This document shows, in pieces, positions 1 through 12,400 of a stretch of DNA of 64,000 nucleotides. The position numbers and the translations under genes are program-made. The notes under the pieces are model-generated. The model saw only the letters and a program-made list of their open reading frames with translations. It was not told the origin of the DNA and ran no database searches. Position 1 is the stretch's first letter, and each line of letters opens with the position of its first letter. The DNA comes from Symsagittifera roscoffensis (lineage: Eukaryota > Xenacoelomorpha > Acoela > Convolutidae), in assembly GCF_963678635.1 (NCBI RefSeq), contig NC_087065.1, forward strand, positions 63,266,754 to 63,330,753, in the 5' to 3' direction.

Positions 1-249
1 GAGATTCGAATTTCTGCACTACGATTGCTATATAATTGCCACAATTCGATAAAATCACTCGAATGGGAGAAAAAAGAGATATTTGTTTTCATTAAAAAAA
101 AAGAAGCTAGAAGATTTGTTCGGTTTCAATTTTTTTTTTGGCGTTTATGCTTTATTTTATACTAAATAAACGGCCAAAACATTTTTTAAATGTCGCCGAT
201 TGTGTTTTAAAACCTTTTAGCATAACTGAAGCTCTTTTATATTTGCCAG

Positions 250-495
250 GACAAAGCTCATCGTCTCCCCGTAGTGTCATTGGACGACCTTGGGGGTGGG
301 GGTGGACAGGTGAGTCCGCCGGAACGACTTGTGGTGGAGAAGATGCTGCTTAACTCAGTCCTCATCAGCTGGAGTGCGAGCAGTGAACCAGTTAAAAGAG
401 TCGAGTGCTACGAAGTGTGTGTAGACGGCACACGACATCTCACTGTCAGACCATATGCTAAACTCAGGGCACTGTTACACAACATCGATACCCAG
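250..495 (+). CDS. RIMBP: RIMBP exon, FN3 repeat 1
   Basis: Exon of 82 whole codons (phase 0 to 0), acceptor ttgccag before 250 and donor CAG|GTATCG after 495. It encodes a Gly-rich linker followed by the start of a fibronectin type III fold (VLISWSASSEPV, ECYEVCVDG). Sequence 1-249 is intron with no visible feature. Confidence 0.8.
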
Positions 496-3400
496 GTATC
501 GTGCATGTTACCATGACACTAGTTACTATATTATAACTGGTTGCTAAATGCAATCAATGTCATTTTTCGCATTGTTTTGGAAAATCTCCGTCAAAATTAG
601 TAAAAAGTCTGTCAGAGTAGATCAATATTCCGTCAAAATTACTAAATAGCACCTCATCAAAAAAAATGAATACCCAGTCATAATAACTAAATAACCCGTC
701 ACAATAACTAAATAACCCGTCAGAATGACTAAATAGCTCCCCGTCAAAATGAACAAATGAAATAATTTTAACGTTTTTCTAACTAGATTCCACACAAAGT
801 GAGCATACGAACCCTCACAACCAGAGGTTTGGTCAGTAAAGACCAACAGTGCACAATTGTGATAGGAAAGGGCGCCAAAAAGTCTCCCTACGATCTCAAA
901 GCAATCCAAATCCAACCGACGAGTTCCGAAATAGTCTGGTGGCCTTGCAACAGCAACTTCTCCCACGGGTTGACCTTGAATCAGGGACCAGAGGTCAGGA
1001 TACCAGCTGGTACCTGGATCCATAAGTTAACAGGTCTCACGCCTGCCAGTGTGAACAAAGTGTCTCTGAGGTCAGTTTGGGATGACGTCACGTCGCCACC
1101 GATGTCTTCGGATTCGAGTTCGCCTTCTTCTCAAAATAGCACTGTGGCTAAGATCGAGTTCAAAACATTGCCATCAGGTCGGTAGTCTTGAGTTTGGTTC
1201 ACGATCAGTAAAATTTTTTAAAGAAAATAGTTTATAGCACATTTTTAGATCGAATTTATTCAATCTGATTGTCCTTGAAACAATTTGGTTGTCCTAGAAA
1301 AAAGGTTGACAATTTTCTATCATATTTTAAAATCCGCTCTTCCAGAAAATCCCAGATCCACGTCAAAATTTTCTAGAATTTTTTTGTCAACTAAATTAAT
1401 TATCCGAGCTCTCCCAAAACACAAAACTAAAACCTTACGAATAACATTAACTTTTAAGCGTTATTAGGCCTTTTTGTGGAAAGTTTTGAACAAAAACTTG
1501 CGTTTATTTGGCGCGCACTCTTCCTAAAAGTAGTATATATTGGCGCCGAAGGATCTAACCACTTATTCATCAGGATCTAACCAATCAAATGGAGGAGGTT
1601 TGTAACCTAACAATGACTGTGTTGGAAACTATGTCGGGTACTATTTGGTTGACTTGATTAGCTGATTAACCAAATTATCATTTTATATATCGGAAAAACG
1701 ATTGTCAGAATATGTGTTTCAATCTTTGAAAAAAATGCCAAAACCAAGCAACACTCATTATCATTATCAAATTTCCAAACATTCATAGTGGAGATAGCCG
1801 AGTAAAAAAGGTTCTAAAATTGGCAATAATGATCTAGGCAAGACTATCTAAACACTAGGCGCCCAGAACTCAGAGAAATGATAGATACACCGGCTTGGTT
1901 TTGCGCCTTCATTGCTTACAGATACGATCTTTGGGTTCTTTTTCCCATCAAAGATAAATGCCCTTTCCTTTAATGTCAACTTCTTTGTTTGTAACTAAAA
2001 TATGTCGTATTTTCATTTCGAAGCTGACTTTCGAACCGAGGCAATATTGTCCGCAAGTTTAATTGGTGCAACCTAGCTACATTTTTTAGTTGGTACTCTA
2101 CTTCTAAACATTGAAAAACAAAAATGAGCTTTGTCATTTTCCCTGCTGTTGAAATTGAAATATTTGGACGAGGATTGAGGATGAATGAGTAAATGAGAGT
2201 GGGGGGAGAAGGTTCTCATTTGGAGCAAGGGGGTAGAATGGTTCATTAACAGTTCATGCTCATTAATCACGTGGTCTAAATTGGGTCAGTTGGTCGCCCC
2301 TTCCTGCTGTCACTTTTCCCTGATGGATTCTAACCCACTTTAGCCCGATTGAACATTACGGGTGAAGTATTATGAACACTGCAAATTGTGAAGGGGTAAA
2401 TTAATCCGCTTTGTGCAGTACAACAAAAAAGCTGAATATGAATGCATGTTATGCGTTATTTACTCCCATATTTGGAAAAATTGATCAAATATGGTTTGCG
2501 GCTAAAAAACGCCTCTTTAATTTTAAAAGTCAAAATTGAAAGCCTCCTCATGATGTATTGGTTAATCTGTTAATCTAAGAGTTCAGGGGAAATAACCAGG
2601 AAATCATGCGCAAATACACAGTAGCGGACTTAGGGGGAAATTGGCATCTTGACCGCACAAAGGGCTCCTTTGGTTCTATAAGCGACATCCAATTTTAACT
2701 GACAAACGCTAAAATGATTTTAGAGCAGTTTTTTACCAAAACCTTCCAAAAAAACTTAAAGGCGTCAAAAGTTTTGGTCTGTTTTTCAAAAGTTTGGCTG
2801 CGGCGCAATTTTTTTTCGGAAAAATAGGTTATTCGTAGAGTTTTGAGAGAATCGTACGGTATTGATATTCCAGGTCTTCCCGACTGTCCCTGTGGGGTTC
2901 GAGTGATTGTCAGCTCCTCACCTCCGAACACTTTCACAGTGATCTGGGAACCCCCGACATCCCCAGGAGTGAATGGATCTATGGGAATAGGAGAACCAGA
3001 GGGCGTGGTAGTGTCAAATGGAGTCTTGGTCACCGGATACAAGGTTGTGAAAGACTCTGGAGAGGTGCTGGCCACAATTCCGGATCCTGCTGCCGACCGG
3101 GCAATCTTGACGGTCTCTTCTTTACGAGGTCCATTCAATTTTTTTTCAATTATCACTCAAAAACAGAAGAAATTAACGGAGTTTTGTATCGTTTGGAGTT
3201 TATCGCAATAAACAAAACACTAAAAAACACCAGCTGACCCAAAAGTATTGTTTCTATATGAAAAACTGACGTTCACATATTTGCATATTCGAAAAACATT
3301 TAAATGAACTTCTCGAAATGAATCGTGCAGTTGCTGTTTTGGGAGGGCATGTTGGACGCTTCTTCTATTCAGTAGCTCGAGAAACACACCACCCAAAACG

Positions 3401-6400
3401 TCGTGGATAAATATTAAGTTCCCTTGATCACCCGCTAAATTTCTAAGTCTTAAATTTTGAATCGTCTAGTGCATTAATAAGAAGAGCTTGCCTCAATTCA
3501 ATTTGGAACGTTTTATGAGTGCGGATAGTTTGCCACGCATAAATTTTTCGCGTATTGAAGCAAACTATCAAAGTAATATTCCGGAGTACGCGCCGCACTT
3601 TGGTCAAGTGCAAGCATAATCGCTTGGCAATCACAATATTTCCAAATCGATGCCCATATGCAGTCAACTTTTCTAAAACTGTTCTGAATGAAAAAACAAA
3701 AGTCGGAACAATATTGCGCGCTAATTGTCCCATATTGGCCACATAGGCAATCTTTAAACCCCCATAATTTTACGAAATATGATCATAATTGATTTTTTGT
3801 TATTTTTGAGTCCAAGTGAACAGTACCATTCGAATGATACAAAAAATGTTGTCTAAAATTTCTAGTTAAATGGCCGAAATAGGCTGGAGAAAAAAACCAC
3901 CCTAAGCACAATTATTCCGTCACTTTCTTACAAAAGTCGATACGAAAGTAACGGAATATTTGTGCTCGAGGTGGGTTTTTTTTCTTCTGACAAATTTCGA
4001 TTTTTTAACTAGCCATTTTTGACGGTATTTTTTAAAATATCATTCAAAAGGTAATGTAGTCTTGAGCTTAAAAATGAAAAGATATTTCAGCTGTGATTTT
4101 TTTTCGCAAAGTTATGGGGGTTTAAAGATTGGCAATTTGCCAATTTAGGACAATAAACGCTCGATATATTTTGCGCTATTAACGCGTAAGCGGAGATTTA
4201 ATCCGTCTTAGTAATCGTTCCAAATTGGTTGAAAGAAGCTAGTTTGCTATAATTGATTTGTTTCTAGAAGCGAAATTTATCTTTTTGTACTTTAAATGGC
4301 GTGTTACAAAATTTTTTCCTTTTTTATTTTACATTTGGTTTTTTCATGTTATTACTGCTTCATAGGCCTTAAAAGGCAGTCGGAACATTCAGGGCTTCAC
4401 CCTGATACAAGCAGTCTTATTTTTTTTGTTTCAAGTAAGCGTTTGTTCCGGCTTTCGGAGAAAGTAATCGAATATTTGTTCTCCAGATAAGTTTCGGCTG
4501 TTTAGTGAGCAATTTTTCACTTTTCATTTGAGGAAACTATTTTATATTATTTGAAAAATATATGTGTTGATATATGAAAAATAATTAGATATTTCACCTG
4601 TGTTTATTGATTGAAGAACTCTATGATAAAATGTTCCTTTGTTACAGCTAATTCTACTTATGTACAGATAAAAGTGTGTTTAAAAATGAACTAATTTTAA
4701 AGTTAAAACATAAAAAAGTGAAAGAGCATTATATCCGCCGGAGAGAATGAACGTATCAAGGTCATAACTAAGTACCAGTTATGATGGCTAAAAAAACTAA
4801 TAAAAAATATGATTAAGTTAATGCAATTCACAACACTCTAAGAGTTTGAAATTGTGGCTACTCCAATGAATAAAGTCTGATCGGAGTGTGATGGCAGTCG
4901 GAACATTCAGGGCTTTGTCCTGAAAAAAAAACACTCGTTTTTTTACACAACGGAGCATAGTTTCACTTGACACATGCGAAGCATAAAGCATAGTGTTTAC
5001 TTTTCTCCAACCCAATTCGCAACAATGGTCATTTATTTGGTGGAATTTTTGCAGCAATGCCATTATATCTAGTTTACTTTCGTTGCCTTAGCAATGTATA
5101 TTTGTATCTAATTTTGTGGTAATTTACGTTTTATGCTTATCTAGTGGTCTAAGTCGGAGTTTCGATTCCGGCAACTATCAAAATTTTTAATTATTTTTCT
5201 TTTCTTTCGAAACGGTATTTGAAAAAATTCCTTGTAATTGAGACAAAACGGTCTGATATTTTAATTGAATTTTCAGAAGACTTTAGAATAATTTTACGCC
5301 GAATTGATAAATTCTCTGATATTCATAACAATCAGGCCAAAAAAAGATTATCAATTATGGTTCGTTTTTAATTAGGCTCTTTATATGATACAAAATTTAG
5401 CATTAACATCCTTCGAAAAAACACCTCAGAAAATCAAAGCAAAAATTTTATTCTAAAAAGTGCACTTTTTTGTTTTTTTTTGCGAGGATACAACTGTGGT
5501 AGAAACTTTCTGTTCTTCTTGCACTCCAACTGACTAGACTTGTTTATGTCATAATTTGTAAGAAATATGATTGCAATAAAAATATTTGTATTAAAGGTGC
5601 TAAACGAATATCAGTGCGGACAACTTCCTACGGCGGTTCTTCAATCGACTCCAAACCCGCCAAAGTGCCCACTATCCTTTCACCCACTAACAATCACAGC
5701 CTTATAAATCCTACCCTCCCCGCGACCGGATTATCTCCTCTCAGAGGTGGCGGTGGGGACCCCTCGTTTATCGGTCCCGGAGGGGGACAACCAAGATTTT
5801 CTATTGGAGATATCGAATTGCAACCCCCTGACTACTTAAGTGAGACAAGTGAGATGTCGGAGCTAGCAGACATTTTGGAAGAGGGAGAGTTCAGGTCAAA
5901 TCTTAGTGCTAATACAGATTCCAAAGTTCAAGGTTACCATGGTCAGCCCAAGTTCAACTTGGAGAGCGTTGGCGTTCCTTCTGTGATGCCGACTGTATAC
6001 GACTACCAACAGTATCTCAAATCAGTCAGTATATCTTGTTGATCTTATATTATTTATCAGTTTATTATTTTGTGATGCCCCCTAGTGTCGCTTTTTTGAC
6101 CCCCCCCCCCCCCCCACCCATAATAAATGTCCTAGTGAACCTACTGATATTTTAACACTAAAAAAATAGGATCTGTTTGCCGTAAACGGATATTGAATAG
6201 TGTTAAAATAAAAACGCCTCTTTGTGGCGAATAATTGTAAGCCTTGAGTTAAGGCAGGATTTGGTTGATCAATTAATCAAGCTAAATTGGTGAAAAAGTC
6301 GACACTTGCTTCGATTATATAACAGGTTTTTTTCATTGATTCAGCCGAGAAGTCACTTGGACAGACCGCGACGCTCTCGTCCGCGTGTTCCGCCGCCGCA

Positions 6401-9400
6401 CAGTCAGCTCGCAGCGAACGATAAGGCATACACTTCAGACTCGGAGCTAACTCAAGTTCGGCCAAGCTACCGAAACTCACAATCACTTCGGTCGCCCGGC
6501 TCTGGTTTCCGCGATGACGACATGATAACATACCAGTCGTCGCCTGCTAGACTTCGAGGATCCGGACGGCACCGACTTGACGTTGGGACTCCTCAAGGGG
6601 GTGGTCGCTGGAAGCGTGCCCCGGGGTTGTACCCGCAACAACAGCAGCGTTTCCGGTACTTCGTGGCCTTATACAACTACAATCCACTAGTCATGAGTCC
6701 TAATAAGGAGTCGGCACATGAAGAAATCGCATTCAGGGAAGCAGATGTAAGACTCATTTTCAGTCTTCTTATAGTGCATTTGTCAAATAATGCTATGAAA
6801 AAATAATTTTAAAAAAATGGCAGCAGATTTACGTTAATTTGAGGCCATTTGGCTCGAAATGAAATCTCAAATACGAGTAATTCAGCTCATTACTGAGAGC
6901 TGATGTCGTCGTTTTTTGGCTAATTTTTTGGGCTGGGTAATGTTGCTTCACCCTCGAGCAACTAGCATCAACTAGTATCATGGTGAGCCTCGAGCATCTA
7001 ACCTTTCGATCGAGAGGCAAAGACCGCAACGTGAAAGATATCGTGAAATTAATCGTGAAAGATATCTTGTTTCGCTCTTATAGGTTATCAAAGTGTACGG
7101 CGACAAAGACGAGGACGAATTCTACTACGGCGAGACGCGAGATGGGATGAAGGGCTTCGTGCCGAGTAACATGGTGCTCGAACTCGGCTCCAGCTTTGCC
7201 GCCACTCACCACTCCTCGGCGTCCGTCGCCACTTCGGATTCTTCTGCAGGTACTTCTGTCTACTCTTTTACATGACATGCTATGTAGCCAATAGAACTTT
7301 GAGTTGACACTGACTGGTACTTAAACCCTCTGTCGAACACAACTGCTAGATTTAAAACTCAACAGGGTTTCAATGAACAACCATATAAAAAGAAGTTGAA
7401 AAAGTGATTGGATAGTTTTTTTGATTTGATTTTCAAGTTATTAATTTTTCATTCATCTGTATTTCAAATTTTCACCTTGTACTTCATCCGCGTTTTTTAT
7501 CTTCCCTTGAAACTCCATCTAAATTATTGAATCCAACACTGAGCCATTCAAAACGCACTTTAAGGGCCGAGAAAGTGCCGATAAACATCATAATTACAGG
7601 CGTCCATTGTCATAAAGCAGAAATTCCGAAAGCAAGTTTCCATTAATTTCAATCAAATTCTTAGTGTCCAAATTTGTTCGAACTTTGTATCATTTAATTA
7701 TGATCGTTCGATATAATTTTCTTTTGTTCAATTTTTCTGCGATGAGGGTTCAATCCAAGATAAGAGATTGTTTGTAGGGGTTATTTCTTCGGCTGCAGTC
7801 GCTGGTGGCCCCAGACTGAAGGACAAAGCGAGTGTGACGTCACTGAGGAAAATGGTGGCCCTGTTCGACTACGACCCGAGAAAGACTTCTCCCAACCCAG
7901 ATGCTGAGGTATAGCATTAATCTTAAATTGTGATTATTTTTCCCGGATTTTTATCAGACGACCTCTGATTATCAGCTTCTTCCTACAAAAATAACCTCGT
8001 GCAGCTGCAAATTTTTTCTTGTGAAATAGAGCCTCTGATGACAAAAAAATGTTGAATTTTTGCCCAATTTTTTGTAGACAACAAATTTATGATATTAAAA
8101 CTAAGTGTCCGGTAAAACAAACTGTTCCATAAATAATTGATTGTTTATAGTTCAATCTTAAAAAATTGTTCCAGGACGTCGAGTTAAGTTTCCGAGCTGG
8201 CGATTTGATGTTCGCGTTTGGACCCATTGACGAAGACGGATTCTATGTAGTGAGTTAATACTCGTTGTTTTGATGTTTTCTACAGTTTGTTGCCAAGTAA
8301 ACATCAAGTGTTTCCAGGCCGAATTGCTGAGTGGCGAGAGAGGTTTAGTGCCTTCGAACTTTCTAGAAGAAGCAGATGACGCAAAACACGCTCATAGGAG
8401 CCACAGATCGCCTCACCCAGGCGCTCGCAATGGCCAAAGCCATTCCCTACCACCGGTAATATTCTAATTGATTGGTCGGAAAGAATCGATTAAATAAGAA
8501 AACTGCAGCTGCTTTTAGCGTAGTGATCATCAGAAAAAAAAATGATTAACTTGAAGTTTTGATGATAAGTTTGAATATTCTCGAAAGTTTTCCTGAGATA
8601 AATTCACGGGCAAGTAGTCAGGAAATGGCTCAGGGTTCCACTTAAAATTTTCAATTGAACTAATCCTCTCAGCAATTTCTCCCCTCTTGTACCTAGTAAA
8701 GATTTTTATCCTTACTATAGATGAATTTATGGAAAAAAAAACGCAGCAGAATTGACGTTTGAGGGCACATTTTGGAAAGTTTTTTTGGCGCTCAAAATTT
8801 TTTTTAAATTGGCGGCAAAGGCGCTTTCTATCAAAAAATTCGGAGAGGGTGTTGTAAAATAATATCAAAAAGGTGTCATTTGGGTGGTCAAGGGGTTAAA
8901 TCATTGGGAGGAAAAAGGCGTCTTCTTCAAAATTGGCACTGATTTAAACAGTGACAAAGAGTATTATAATTTTGTTCTTAGTGTAAAGTTGCTTTAACTT
9001 TTTCTAGCCCAGCAGACCTATTTATAAAGGTAAGCATGACTCATACACAGAAAATCTGCATGCTTTTTGCGAGGGCACCAATTGTTAAACGTTTTACTGC
9101 TATTTTGTGTACGTGATAATTGCACGCTGAAAACTGATAGAAGAGTTGGTGAAAATCTAAATTTTCTTAGTTAAGGCTTTGTTCGGCAAAACGCGTAAAT
9201 TAAATATGTTTTGATTCAAATTCAATTTTCAGACTTTTTATATGGAGTGAACGAGTGAATGTGTGAGTATATTGATATCATAAAACTATAAAACACGGAG
9301 GCGGAGCAATATCCAGAATGGTCTAAGAGCAGAAAAATATAAACTTTTATAAGCGAATCGGTAAAAAAGTATTAGAGTTGTCAATATTACCATAGACACG

Positions 9401-12400
9401 AATAACCGGGTCGAATTGCTCACTTTATGTTTGACTTTCAAAGCCGAGCACATGTCAGTGCTCGACGGAAAAAGAATTGTCGAGAAAGGCGTTTGGGTCG
9501 AGCACAAATTCGAAATATACCTCGAGCATGGTCGAGCACGGTCAAGACATACTTCGAGCACGGTCGAAACATACCTCGAGCACGGTCGAAACATACCTCG
9601 AGTGCAGTCAAAACATACCTCGAGCACGGTCGAAACTTGAATTGAGCAGATCGAGAAACAATATTTTGTCGGATTTTTTACTTGCAAAACTGAACAGATG
9701 CATACAGCAAAATTATCCAGTAAATATGTATTTTTTATCTGCAGTTAGCTAGACCAGCTTATTTGCTGATCATATTCGGGGCTGCCACAAGAAGGCCTAC
9801 ACAAATTTTATGCATAAAGAGTGAATAATTTGATTATGAGTTGTTTAAAATTGAATTTAAAAACAATTTGATGAAATTACTCAATGCATAATTGATTCAT
9901 TTCCTTGGTATACTGACGATTCCAATCAGTGTTGTCATCAATTTGACCGTATATATCTAAACTTGTCCATTTTTCTGCTTTTAGACGTTTTCTGATCTTA
10001 GAGATTTCTACTCATTGACTGGTTACTATAAAACAAGCAATCAGACTTCTCAGCTACTGATAAATCACCTCGTTTTCTGATATCTAAGGTATGAAAGAAT
10101 CTTAAGAGTTTTAATTATTGGTTTGTTATAACAATTCTTAATACCAAATATCTAGAAAGCTTTGGAATTGGGTATTTTTCCAAGCAAGTTGAAGTTCCGT
10201 GAGGAAAAGTGCAAATTATAAAAAAAATTCAAGTTAAAAAAATTCAGGTTTTAAGTTACAAATAGGTTTTTTTTAACTTAAATTTTAACTTTGTTATCAT
10301 TTTTTTTGAAAATTCGTTTCAAGATGGTAGGTGCGCTTGCACATAAACTGCATGCTCTTTTTGTATTTTTGAGAGTAAAACAAGTGTTTTCTCTCCACTA
10401 TTAAATAGCAAAAAAGAAAGATCACAATAACGTGAATGAGTTCTAGTATCAAAATTTCGAGTTCCCTGTGGAGTAAACTAACCACCTATTGACCCAGTAT
10501 TCTCTAAATGGCATAAACTGAAAAAATTATTACCATTATAACCGATGCTTGTAATTCAAAAAGTTTTTTCTTCACTCACAATGGGGAGCCAAAACAAATA
10601 TCAAACGGTATCTAGTGATATACTAAAGTTAAAATGAAGCAGTTATGACTTGAGCGCCAAAAATTTGAAAAAAATTTAAGTGGTGTAAATGCTAAAAAAA
10701 ATTGTTCAGAGGTTTGCCATTATCTGACCGGGTGACATTCCCCTGTTTTTTTAAATCGTGTTTTATAGTCCACTTGAGACTCAAGTTTTGAGTTTTATAG
10801 TCACAGTGGGTTTTAAGTGTTCTTTATAATCATTGTTCCTGATCGAATTTGTGCACAACTTCTCATTTTTCCTGATATTTCCCCTTTGTTTGGGAGCTCG
10901 TCCCTGGGTTTTCCTGGTTGTTTTGGCTCATCTACTCCTTGCTGGTTATTTTTGTGTTCCTCCGATGCATCGTTTTTTCCCGTCTCTGTTGTCTTTTTTG
11001 TTTTCTTCTTCGAATTGCGTTTTTTTTTCGCCTGTGACAGTTTTATGTTTCCTGGGTTCATCACTACGAGTACTTCCATTTCCGGGCTGCCTACTGGTCA
11101 CAGCAGGTCAAAAATGTCTAACTTTTTGTTTCAGAGTTTTAGTTTTATGGCCTCACGAAATTGCATGCATGCTTGGATTTGTGGCGTTCGTTGAAGCCAA
11201 TATCGGATTTTTTTTCGTTGAGGTCAATTTCGTGTATCAAGCTTTTATAACTTATTTTTCTTCTGGTTTTTCTTGGAGCGACTTGATTTCAAACCGTTTC
11301 TTTGCTAGTTCTGTGGTCATTTTCTTGTCAATTATGTACCTGCGACCACAGCGTGCTAGTTTTCCACTTGATTCCACATATTTGTTCGTTTCTTATGGCG
11401 GAAAGACAATTTCGAAGTTTTGTTCTGGCATTTTTTGTAGTTCTACCATCGAATGCTCCGTTACGAATATTTTTTTTTGGTTCATTTTGGTTACCTGGTG
11501 CAGAGTATCAGACTGATTGCACACAAGCAGTTTCATTTATAGTTTCAAAATATGGCTGTGTCTTTGCTATTGAATTATCCATAACAACAAACAAAAAACA
11601 ATCAAATCTGAATAATTAGGCTAAATAAACAATTAAAAAGTTTACGAAGTATTGGCTTAAGTAGCAACAAAAAACGATGTTTTTTCGAGTTTTTTTTTCA
11701 TCTTTTTTTAGTCGGTTGTTTTTGTCCCGTTTGACTGCCGTGTAAAATTTTATATCGCAAGTGGTCCGAAGCTCCGCTTCGTTTCTGTGTGTTAGTAAAA
11801 CATAATTGTAAATATATAATAATCAAATTTCTTAAAAAAAGCAATGCATTGATCCCATTTTTTTTATTGTTGTCATTTTTTGTAAAGTTAACAAATTCTT
11901 AACAGTTCATTAAAGTGCACAAGATTTTTTTGACAACCAGCTTGTTTTTTTGGAAATTTTGTTTGCGTTTTTAGTGAGCCATTTCATTATTTTCATTTGT
12001 TTGTTTATATAAGGATATTAACGTCCAATGTAGGACGGGCGACGTTTAATATCAGTCTTAGTTTTCATAAATTGTGCTTTAAAATGATTTTTTCTTGCTG
12101 CATTGCAAAAAAAACTTAGTCTGTTTTTTGTGATTTTTTAAAATTAGGTAAAACTTTTTTTAAACGTTAAAATGCTGGTTGGCTATTTATCAAAATAAAT
12201 TCAATAGGAAAACCGCTTAACTAGCGTTGCAATGTTTTTGTTAAGTGTTCCGGCCATTGAAAATGCTCCGGTTTTCTCTTCGGGTGTGTATTCGTTTCTT
12301 ATGTTATCCACGAAACAACAGGTACCACAAACAATCGTCGGCATGGATCGAGTGATCTATCATTTAATAGCAATTTCATTCGTGAATTGAACGAAATTAA

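Noticed and set aside
9416-9752. Overlapping ORFs of 72-133 codons on both strands
   Set aside because: Produced by a stop-free 22-bp tandem repeat.
10833-11516. 227-codon plus-strand hydrophobic ORF
   Set aside because: Cys/Phe/Leu-rich frame opposite a lysine-rich minus strand; no family and inside a long intron.
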